DNA of 15,914 bases, from positions 606,441 through 622,354 of the forward strand of contig ML976697.1 of assembly GCA_010015655.1 (NCBI GenBank), in the 5' to 3' direction. The notes beneath the pieces are model-generated. The model was not told the DNA's origin. It saw nothing but the letters and a program-made list of their open reading frames with translations, and ran no database searches. The position numbers were made by a program, and so were the translations under genes. Below are positions 8,422 to 15,914 of this stretch, in pieces (position 1 is the first letter of the stretch; every line of letters begins with the position of its first letter). This stretch comes from Bimuria novae-zelandiae CBS 107.79. Taxonomy: Eukaryota > Ascomycota > Dothideomycetes > Pleosporales > Didymosphaeriaceae.

Positions 8422-10215
8422 ATGGCAAAGAGCAGCATCGTAAGCAAGTATTTTAAATATTTACCTAAGTATTTATTAGCGATATGCAAAGAGTGCAGGT
8501 ACGGGGTTTAGCCTAGCTAGGCAAGTAACTATTTATAATAGATTTATTAAGGTGTTAGGCGCACGCGAGCGCAGTTAGTAGTAAATAAGCTTAGTAGCTA
8601 GGCTAGTTTACTCTAGTATACTAGCGAGCTAGAGGTGCCTAGTTAGAGCATTAAACCTATTAGCTAGTTACTAGTATACACAGACGGATTAATGTGCCAA
8701 TTAGCCCCAGGCTAGTGTTATTAGATTATTTAAAGTTTCCGCGTTATAAAGAACCATTAGCGCCATGTTTACAGTTAGTTACTAGTAGGTAGAGGTGGCC
8801 ATCCACGTTAATTAGAGAAGCAAAGTATATAATTACGTAGTAATTAGGGTTAGAGGCGCGTCCATTACCAACAATTATTAGCCCAGGGCGCCGGTTCGCA
8901 GTATTTCGAGGTCTACTAACCTAAACCCACCCCCGAACCTGTGGACGGCAAGGCTGGGTGGGCAAGCGTTAGTAGGAATATAGACAAGGCGTAGGCCAAC
9001 GTGTAGAAGTAGGCTAAGATAATAATCCAGGACAGCGCGCGAGACGAGGTAAACCCGTAACTAGAGTAAACTAGGTAGATACTATATTTAGTAAGTATAA
9101 AGTAGCCCGAATTATTAGTAAGCGTAAAAGAGCCTAAAGCCAAAGAGGAGCCCGTGGCGGCCGCTATATAGAAGGCTATAAATGGGTTAGCGTAGTTTAG
9201 CCAGGCGTCTATTATTTACTACACGGGGATATTCGTGCGATTAGAAGTAATCCGGATAAAGAAGCACTAAACGCGGTTCACGCTATTATAGCTATATATA
9301 GACAAGAAGGCGGTTGGTGACCATGCCTAACCGTAAAAGTAGATATTAATATTTTTTTAGTAAACGTAGTAAGCGCACGCGTAGAAGAGTCTTACGTACT
9401 AGTTTACTTAGTAGTAGCGCGAGGCGTGGGAGGCGTTAGTAAAGGCGGTAGAAGGAGTAATAGAGGAGGAAGAGGAGGAAGAAGAGGAAGAGATAGAAGA
9501 GATAGAAGATAGAGATAATAGTGTAGATAAGGCGATAATAGACGACGCAAATAGTGCGGTGGGAGAAATAGAGGCTAAGTAGGAAGTAGAGGAGACTAGA
9601 ATTATAGGCGAGCGTAAAGCGTTATTAAGTATTAAGAAATCGTGTTTAGCGTTTTGCATTATATTATTAAGCCAGTCTATTACTTATAAAGAGTATAACA
9701 GCCCGTTAGTGTGTGCATTAGCCATGTTAGGGGTAAAAGAGGATAGGTAGAAGGGCGCCGAATAGTACCTGCCTATTTTATTAGTTATTATTAAGGTTAC
9801 CTAGTTTATAGTAGTGTAGTAGGCGTTGGAATTATTAGATGCATTTACAAGAGATAACATGGATAGTAATAGCGCATATAAGAGTAATGGGGATAGCACC
9901 TAGTAATAGGGCCAGCTAAAAGGGTGTTTATAGCAGGTCTAGTAGATAATAGACAGGTTTATAGTGCGCAATAGCCACAGCCCCATATAGTGAATATTGG
10001 ATTTACGGACGTATAGGCTAAAGATCTATTATAACACGACGTTACGCGGCCATGTAGAGTGGGTAGGGCAGAATAAGCTATTATATAAGGAGCTATAGTT
10101 TATTATAGCCTAGTTCCGCAGTATAGTGCACGGGTTAAGGGAGGAGAGTTAGTAGTTATTAATAAAGGATTTATTATTTAGCAACAGCCCGTTCGCTAAG
10201 CCCGTCCCTAGCATT
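8422..10215 (+). pseudogene. TLH: TLH gene, duplicated 5' fragment (about 598 codons), RIP-degraded
   Basis: The ATG at 8422 (MAKSSIVSKYFKYLPKYL) is intact here, whereas the equivalent codon in copy 2 is ATA. Reading through stops gives the same N-terminal order as copy 2: a first Cys2 pair (ICKECRY), a second finger region, an acidic Glu-run around 9450-9500 followed by EEIEEIEDRDNS, CLAFCIILLSQSI, and HGLREES near 10130. At 10215 the protein is cut in the middle of the central domain and runs out of frame into the copy 2 leader, because 2245 is not a multiple of three. It lacks the recombinase-like and helicase parts. Stops are TAG and TAA. It is a by-product of the tandem duplication rather than a gene in its own right. 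Confidence 0.85.
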
Positions 10216-10666
10216 CTAACCCAGGGCTGCATGAACATGTAGCCCTATATATCGATAGAATCCTGGTTTTATTAGGGATAGAATATCCGCGCTAGGCCAA
10301 TTCTTCTATGTATATCTGAGAACGTAGCCCGTATGTTAAAGATAGTTAACCCCACATGTCGATAGGTTCCTGTAGTCTAATTAACCTAAAATTTCAGTGA
10401 TAGATTTAGCACACTAAGTTACACGTCCTAGCCAATTTATAGTACTAAATAATATATAGTTATAGGCGTTAGGGTTGCGCGTTAGGGTTAGAGTAAACAT
10501 GATAAGGCGGCGATTAGACACCAGAGGCAGCTCCGAAATAGAGACTAACGCATAGTATAAGTAAAGACGCGTTAAGTTATAAAGAATTCCACGCGTTAAA
10601 AAGGCCATATAGTGCGATAGGGACCTATTATTAGAACCCACTCGTAGTAGCGTCGAGCCCGCCATT
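10216..10666 (+). promoter_or_regulatory. TLH 5' leader, copy 2
   Basis: Equivalent of 7971-8421, directly joined to the truncated copy 1 gene. It carries the same direct repeats and telomere-like block, with more C to T and G to A change in the first repeat. This is the leader that would have driven the full-length gene. Confidence 0.5.
10469..10493 (+). repeat. Interstitial telomere-like repeats (copy 2, one unit mutated)
   Basis: Same block 2245 bp further on: TTAGGG, TTAGGG, then TTAGAG. The G to A change in the last unit separates it from copy 1. Confidence 0.7.
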
Positions 10667-12613
10667 ATAGCAAAGAGTAGCATCGCAAGCGAGTATTTCG
10701 AATATTTACCTAAATATTTATTAGCGATATGCAAAGAGTGCAGGTATAGGGTTTAGCCTAGCTAGATAAGTAACTATTTATAATAGATTTATTAGGGTGT
10801 TAGGCGCACGCGAGCGTAGTTAGTAGTAAATAAGCTTAGTAGCTAGGCTAGTTTACTCTAGTATACTGGCGAGCTAGAGGTGCCTAGTTAGAGCATTAAA
10901 CCTATTAGCTAGTTACTAGTATATATAGACGGATTAATGTGCTAATTAGCCCTAGGCTAGTGTTATTAGATTATTTGAAGTTTCCGCGTTATAAAGAACT
11001 ATTAGCGCCATGTTTACAGTTAGTTACTAGTAGGTAGAGGTGGCCATCTACGTTAATTAGAGAAGCAAAGCATATAGTTACGTAGTAATTAGGGTTAGAG
11101 GCGCGTCTATTGCCAACGATTATTAGCCTAGGGCGCCGGTTCGCAGTATTTCGAGGTCTACTAACCCAAACCCACCCCTGAACCCGTGGACGGCGAGGCC
11201 AGGTAGGCAAGCGTTGGCAGGAATATAAATAAGGCGTGGGCCAACGTGTAAAAGTGGGCTAAGATAATAATCTAGGACGGCGCGCGAGATAAGGTAAACC
11301 CGTAGCTAGAGTAAACTAGGTAAATACTATATTTAGTAGGCATAAAGTGGCCTAAATTATTAGCGAGCGTAAAAGAGCCTAAAGCTAAAGAGGAGCCCGT
11401 GGCGGCCGCTATATAAGAGGCTATAGATAGGTTAGTGTAGTTTAGCTAGGCGTCTATTATCTATCGCACGGGGATATTCGTGCGATTAAAAGTAATCTAG
11501 ACGGAGAAGCACCAGACGTAGTTTACGCCATTATAGCTATATATAAACAAGAAGGTAGTTAGTAACCATGCCTAATTGTAGAAGTAGATATTAATGTTTT
11601 TTTAGTAGATATAGCAAGCGCACGCGTGGAAGAGCCCTACGTACTAGTTTACCTAGTGGCAGCGCGAGGCGTGGAAGGCGTTAGTAAAGGTAGTAGGAAG
11701 AGCGATAGAGAAGGAAGAAGAGGAAGAGGAGGAAGAGATAAAAGAAATGGGAAACGGAGACAATAGTGTAGATAAGGCAATAATAGATAATGCAGATAGT
11801 GCGGTGGGAGAAATAGAGGCCAAGTAGAAGGTAGAGAAGGCTAGAATTATAGGTAAGCGTAAAGCGTTATTAAGCATTAAGAAATTATGTTTGGCGTTTT
11901 GCATCGCATTATTAAGCTAGTCTATTACCCGTAAAGAGTATAATAGCCCGTTAGTATATGCATTAGCCATGTTAGGGGTAAAGGAGGATAGGTAGAAGGG
12001 CGCCAAATAGTACCCGCCTATTTTATTAGCTATTATTAAGGTTACCTAGTTTATAGTAGTGCAGCAGACGTTGGAATTGTTAAATGCATTTATAGGAGAT
12101 AATATGGATAGCGATAGCGTATATAAGAGCGATGGGGATAGCACCCAGCAACGGGGCTAGCTAAAAGGGTATTTATAGCAGGTCTAGTAGATAATAGACA
12201 GGTTTATAGTGCGCAGCAGCCACAGCCCCATGTAGTGGATATTAGATTTATAAACGTACAGGCTAAAGATTTATTACAACACGACGTTACGTAGCCATGT
12301 GGAGTAGGTAGGGTAGGACAAGCTATTATACAAGAAGCTATAGTTTACTATGGCCTAGTTCCGCAGCATAGTGCACGGGTTAAGGGAGAAAAGTTAGTAA
12401 TTATTAATAGAGGATTTGTTATTTAGTAATAGCCTGTCCGCCGAGCCCGTCCCTAGCATCCTGTAGGAGAGTTTACGCGATAATTTAACTAATAAGTAAC
12501 TAGGGTAGAATTTTTTAAAAGACCAGCGCACCCGCATGCCCGTAGATAGGGAGTAGTAGTTATATAAGTAGGTTGGCCAGGATGCCTAGATTAGGGACTA
12601 GTTTATAAAGCTA

Positions 12614-13262
12614 GGCACCCGTTCGGGCGTTAACTAGTAAGAGGTTAGGCGGTACATGGACCGGGTAGTTATATTTAGGGAGAAGTTAATCGCGTTAATA
12701 TATATTATAAGCGGGTAGCTAGCCAAAGGGCCCGAGATTATAAGTATCTGGCATAGCAATATAGTTAAAAGGGGCCACCGTAATATATTTGTTAAGGATA
12801 GCAAGGTGGTGTTTGTAACGAGATACTATAAAGGGTATGCCGTTAGTAGTAACGTTAAGATTATTTACTAGTATTTGCCACGCGAGGTGGGCGAGTTAGT
12901 AGTATATTATATATGGCTAGTGTTGCCGTTCCAGCAGCGGATAGAGGCGATAGTGTGGAAAAAGGAGGTAATTTTATTATATATATGGCCAGCCAACCCC
13001 AACGAGCGCAAGTGGACGACGGACTAATTATAAAAGGTATTAAAACGCGAGACTAGCATTAGATTAGGCTAGCTATTAATAATTGCCGCGTACTATAAGA
13101 TCGCTATTAGTATTAGTTAACGGTTTTTGCGCGGGTCCGCGGCGTTTTAGCCAAAAAAAGGAGACGAAAGCGAGGCATAAAACAAAGAGAATATAAAAGC
13201 ATTAGTAGCGGATTTACAGGCCAGGCACACGGCGCATATGGCGGGTATAGTATACGTACAAG
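12614..13262 (+). other. Tyrosine-recombinase-like domain within TLH (degraded)
   Basis: Motifs appear in this order. Box I-like SGxxAKGPEIISIWHSN at 12710-12760 (R now K at 12725, Q now TAG). TRYYKGYAV and KIIYxYLPREVGELVVYY near 12820-12910. LLIIAAYYKIAISIS at 13073-13115 (AYR-type, R now Tyr at 13094; a stop then RFLRGS follows). QARHTAHMAGIVY at 13217-13255, where His 13226-13228 precedes Tyr 13253-13255 by nine residues. This matches the R, (H/R)xxR, GH, Y layout of tyrosine recombinases. The relic ending at 5486 shares the Box I motif. Assignment is by eye and needs a profile or structure comparison. Confidence 0.5.
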
Positions 13263-13529
13263 ATATTATAGAGTAGGCTAAGGCGATAGTAGACAGGCGG
13301 TAGTAGTTTTAGATATCGAGCATAGATTAGCATTAATTTTTAAAGTTTTCGCTAAATAGTAGCGAGGAGGATAGGTGCAGGAAGCGAAAGAGGGCGCTGT
13401 TTAAGAGTAAGGCAAACAAGACTAGAATGGATTAGTAGGAAAGGTTAAGAAAGATAGACACCGCCAAGTAGTTATAAAGGATAGTAGGCAAGATAGTAAC
13501 ATTTTAAAGCGTGTAGTAAGAGGCGATTA

Positions 13530-14420
13530 ATACTATTATAGGTAGAGAGAGCCCCGTGGTAGCGGTAATGCCAATAGGGGCGGGCAAGAGCATGTTATTC
13601 ATATTACTAGTGTAGGCTAAGTAGGGCGGCACGACTATCGTCGTTATCCCGTTAATTACATTACGAGGCAACATAATGCGATAGTGTAAAAAGCTGGGGA
13701 TATTATATATAGCGTAGGAGAGCCGGCGCCCGCCCAACGTAGCTATAATAGTGTTAGTAACGCTTAAGTTAACTATTACGCAGGGGTTTACTACATTTAT
13801 AAACTATTTAAGAGTAACACGATAGTTAGACTAGATTATAATTAATAAGTGCTATATTATGTTAAATTGGCGGTACACATTCCGCAAGTAAATATAGTAG
13901 TTAGGCAAGTTAGTAGCTGCGGAGACGTAGATAGTGTTATTAATAGTAATATTATTGCCTAGCGAAGAGAATAAGTTATTCTAATAAATATATTTTAATA
14001 CTAACTAGGTTAAGGTGTTCTAAGTAGAGACGGCGCGGACGAACGTAGCATACTAGGTAATTAAGGTAGGGAGGGCAGCGAAGAAGCAGGAGGTAGAGGG
14101 GATAATATTAAGCGTAGTATAGCAAAAGTTACGTAAGTATAGGCAAGGTAAAGTAGTAATATATAGTAATTTAGTGCGCAAGGTTAAGGTGTTAGCATAG
14201 TAATTAGGGTGCCATGCGTATTACTACGACGCTATTAGTAAGGCAAGCATGTTAAAAAATTTTATATTAGGTAATAAGCGGGTTATTATAGCCACAAGCG
14301 CGTTAGGGATGGGCGTTAATATTTCTAATATCTAGTGTATTGTCTACATTAATTGGCCGTTTTCCGTGTTGGATTACGCACAGAAAAGCAGTTGGGCAGG
14401 ATAAGATAGGGCATAAAGCG
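13530..14420 (+). other. RecQ helicase core within TLH (motifs I-VI, degraded)
   Basis: Motif I at 13568-13600 (VMPIGAGKSMLF); Ia at about 13630-13675 (TTIVVIPLITLRGNIMR); II at 13844-13855 (NKCY for DECH); III near 13944-13975 (LLIVILLPSEE, originally LLTATLPPSEE-like); V at about 14282-14350 (VIIATSALGMGVNIS, CIVYINWP); VI at 14378-14410. Spacing equals a normal RecQ core and all changes are transitions. Confidence 0.88.
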
Positions 14421-14494
14421 AGGCGGTTATAATCGTGCAGGAAGGGGCACAGCAAGTAGCTAAAAATAAGTAAGAGGAGAAGGAGCATGCGTTA

Positions 14495-14752
14495 GTGCGA
14501 GCGTTAGTAAGAGAAGGCGAGGCGGCGACGTGTAGGCGAGTAGTGTTGGGCGGGTATTTAGATTGCAGAGAAACAGAGCGGGTAGGGTGCGAAGAGGGGG
14601 AAGAGAAATACGATATTTGCAAAGGAGGCAAAGAGACGAAAGAGGAGGAGAGCAAGGAGGGTAGTAATAAAAATAGTAGTAATAGAGAAGAGATAAACGT
14701 GGTTAAAGCAAAGAGGAAGAGGGATAAGAAAACCAAAAGGGAAGTAGTATAG
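14495..14752 (+). other. Longest surviving open stretch of the TLH gene (zinc-binding and charged tail)
   Basis: Eighty-five codons without a stop in the TLH frame, from GCATGCG to the TAG at 14750-14752. It covers the RecQ zinc-binding Cys set (TCRRVVLGGYLDCRE, VGCEEGEEKYDIC) and a Lys/Glu-rich tail. It is open because this part is purine-rich on the coding strand, with few CAG, CAA or TGG codons to hit. A gene caller may report it as a small protein; it is a fragment. Confidence 0.8.
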
Positions 14753-15322
14753 CATGCGTTCTAATAGTAAGAGTAGACATAATAGGGTCCGCGATAGAGG
14801 TTTATATAGGACTAGTAAGAGACGTACGCTAGTATAGAATAGTTACGTAGTTAGTTAGCGTAGTAGGTAAATTAGTACAGGATATATAAGGGTGCGGGCA
14901 ATAGACAGAGCGCACACGACATTTAGTAATATTAGTAAGTAAAGAGCTAGCAGGCAAAGGAGCTAATTAAGAAGATAAAGTAGTAGATCTAGTACGAGCC
15001 ATATTTAGGTTGTTTTTAGTGCAGGGTGCCGCAGGAGATGTGCTATTAATAGGAGGAGAATAGATAAGGGCGTTATTGGCAGGCAGCAGGCGGCGAATGC
15101 TAGTATTATAGCGTTTTAGTAGGTAGATTAATAGGGATCGTGCATGGTAGCAAGGATTCTGTTAGAAACTATTAGGTTAATAGATTATTACGTGAGAGGG
15201 TTCATGGATCGTTAATAGATAGGTTGGTTTAATATTTAGGGACAAAGCAGGCATTTGATTCGGTAGAGAGTAACCGTTTAGTGGCTGAGTTTTGTTGGAT
15301 CACCCGATTATTAGGAGAGTAG

Positions 15323-15914
15323 GGGTATAGAGGAAAAAATAAAAAAGGTTTTTTTATTAATATATAATTTTATTTATATTTTGGCTATATATTTTAAGTT
15401 TTGAATAAAGTAAAAAGAATAAAAAAGTAAAAAGGTATAATAATAATAAAACTATAAAAAGAAAAAAGTTTAAAAGGAAAATATAACATTTTATATATAA
15501 GATTAAAAAAATTTATATATATAAAAAATTTATATATATAAAAAATTTATATATATAAAAAATTTATATATATAAAAAATTTATATATAAAAAAAATGTA
15601 AAAATAAAAAAATATAATAATAATAAAAATATATAATAAAAAAAGTAGAGTATTATAAAAATAATTAATAAATAAAGTAAAAGGCAAAGTAGTAAAATAG
15701 TAAAAATAGTAAATTAATAATAAATAAATAGTTTATAATAAAGGTGTTTAATAAAATTAATATATAATTTAAATATATTTATAATATAATAAAATTAATA
15801 TAAAAAGTTTAGAAACATAGTAGTAAGAAGTTTAAAACAGTAGTAAAATAATAATAAAAAAAAATATAAAATAATAATATAATAGTATATAAAAAAATTG
15901 TTAGTGTTAAAAAC
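15323..15914. other. Extreme A/T-rich flank, no gene seen
   Basis: Almost only A and T from about 15330 to the right edge, with scattered G (TAGTAA) and hardly any C. No ORF, RNA gene or telomere repeat was recognised. It begins right at the inferred end of TLH. RIP-saturated repeat or native A/T-rich subtelomeric filler are both possible. Confidence 0.75.
15512..15596 (+). repeat. 17-bp A/T minisatellite, five units
   Basis: Unit TTTATATATATAAAAAA repeats at 15512, 15529, 15546, 15563 and 15580. The first four copies are identical and the last has one mismatch. A degenerate earlier unit may lie at about 15489-15511. The units are made only of A and T and are partly self-complementary. Confidence 0.9.

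Larger units (their letters stand above)
7971..10215 (+). repeat. Tandem duplication, copy 1 (2245 bp)
   Basis: Begins CTAACCCAGGGCTGCATGAA at 7971 and ends CCCGTCCCTAGCATT at 10215. Every anchor compared with copy 2 is offset by exactly 2245 bp: start, ATG, the GCGGTGGGAG block at 9556, and the end. I see no indels, and the differences I inspected are transitions. It contains the TLH 5' leader and the first ~598 codons. Confidence 0.93.
10216..12460 (+). repeat. Tandem duplication, copy 2 (2245 bp)
   Basis: Abuts copy 1 directly and continues at 12461 into the rest of the TLH gene. Only the dinucleotide CT is shared between the sequence after the copy 2 end (CATCCTGTAG) and the unit start (CTAACCC). 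The junction therefore formed with about 2 bp of microhomology. Confidence 0.93.
10667..15322 (+). pseudogene. TLH: Telomere-linked RecQ helicase (TLH), near full-length, RIP-inactivated
   Basis: One reading frame, about 1552 codons, no indels, dozens of TAG/TAA. Domains by residue: finger 1 about 22-45 (AICKECRYRV); finger 2 about 90-130 (GLMC, ending QYFEV near 160); Glu-rich linker about 340-360; conserved central region (LAFCIALLS, LLSNSL); recombinase-like domain about 650-870; RecQ helicase about 945-1250; zinc-binding segment about 1285-1325 (CRRVVLGGY, VGCEEGEEKYDICKG); a C-x2-C-x6-C cluster near 1447-1460 (CFxCRVPQEMC). RecQ unwinds 3'-5'; TLH genes lie next to telomeres in many ascomycetes. 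Motif I is MPIGAGKS, so Lys and Ser survive but Thr became Ile. Motif II DECH reads NKCY (13844-13855); motif VI QESGRAGRDG reads QKSSWAG, stop, DR. The inferred start is ATA (ATG in copy 1). It is clearly dead. The end is TAG 15320-15322 or slightly beyond. Confidence 0.92.

Noticed and set aside
8187..8489. Minus-strand ORF, with a near-identical one at 10414-10734
   Set aside because: It is antisense to the TLH leader and start in both duplication copies. It stays open because RIP created few minus-strand stops, and its repetition simply reflects the duplication.
8844..8855. TTAGGGTTAGAG as another telomere-like site (also 11089-11100)
   Set aside because: It lies inside TLH coding sequence, where TAG GGT TAG is best explained as RIPed TGG or CAG codons, so RIP probably created the resemblance.
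9408..9659. Minus-strand Ser-rich ORF (and 11653-11904)
   Set aside because: The Ser run is the antisense reading of the GAG/GAA-coded Glu-rich linker of TLH.
7971..12460. Long terminal repeats of a retrotransposon
   Set aside because: The two direct copies are adjacent with nothing between them, contain protein-coding sequence, and no reverse transcriptase or gag was found.
14374..14736. Leu/Ser/Phe-rich minus-strand ORF resembling a membrane protein
   Set aside because: It is opposite the Lys/Glu-rich TLH C-terminus; hydrophobicity is a strand artefact.
15330..15914. Mitochondrial DNA insertion or centromere
   Set aside because: No recognisable mitochondrial gene or tRNA, and one short A/T array is not enough to claim a centromere.

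Overview
The window looks like subtelomere-type DNA from a filamentous ascomycete (probably Pezizomycotina, possibly Sordariomycete). Three things point there: a short GT..AG intron of 46 nt, fungal transposon families, and heavy repeat-induced point mutation (RIP). From about 3.3 kb onward, nearly every nonsense codon is TAG or TAA at a place where a CAG, CAA, CGG or TGG codon would fit. No tools were run; family assignments come from reading translations by eye and from memory of the families.

Layout. (1) 1-619, minus strand: the 5' part of an apparently intact, intron-containing DNA transposase with a CENP-B/Tc5-type helix-turn-helix, running off the left edge. (2) 620-1106: spacer. (3) 1107-3217, plus: a once-long, probably intron-poor protein gene of unrecognised family, broken by three TAG codons and one frameshift. 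(4) From about 3.25 kb the base composition changes sharply and everything is RIP-degraded. (5) 3520-5486, plus: N-terminal half of a gene related to fungal telomere-linked RecQ helicases (TLH), with two C2H2-like fingers and a central domain ending in a GQPARGTEILSL-type motif. (6) 5487-7970, minus: a RIPed hAT transposon whose left end interrupts relic 5 and whose transposase N-terminus is missing. (7) 7971-12460: a perfect-length 2245 bp tandem duplication of the 5' leader plus the first ~598 codons of a second TLH gene. (8) The second copy continues into the rest of that gene (10667-15322, about 1552 codons in one frame with no frameshift that I can find). (9) 15323-15914: extremely A/T-rich flank with a 17 bp minisatellite.

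The most interesting reading concerns the TLH gene. Between its zinc fingers and its RecQ helicase, the degraded protein shows motifs in the order and spacing of a tyrosine-recombinase catalytic domain: a Box I-like TG-x-x-A-R-G-x-E, then an AYR-x-I-A-I-x-I-S-R stretch, a GH, and a Tyr 9 residues after the His. If real, this gene would be a DNA-binding + recombinase-like + RecQ helicase fusion, and its 5' leader (telomere-like TTAGGG repeats, a 19 bp direct repeat) would be the place to look for its sites. The copy here is dead: start codon, helicase DECH box and arginine finger are all altered by transitions.
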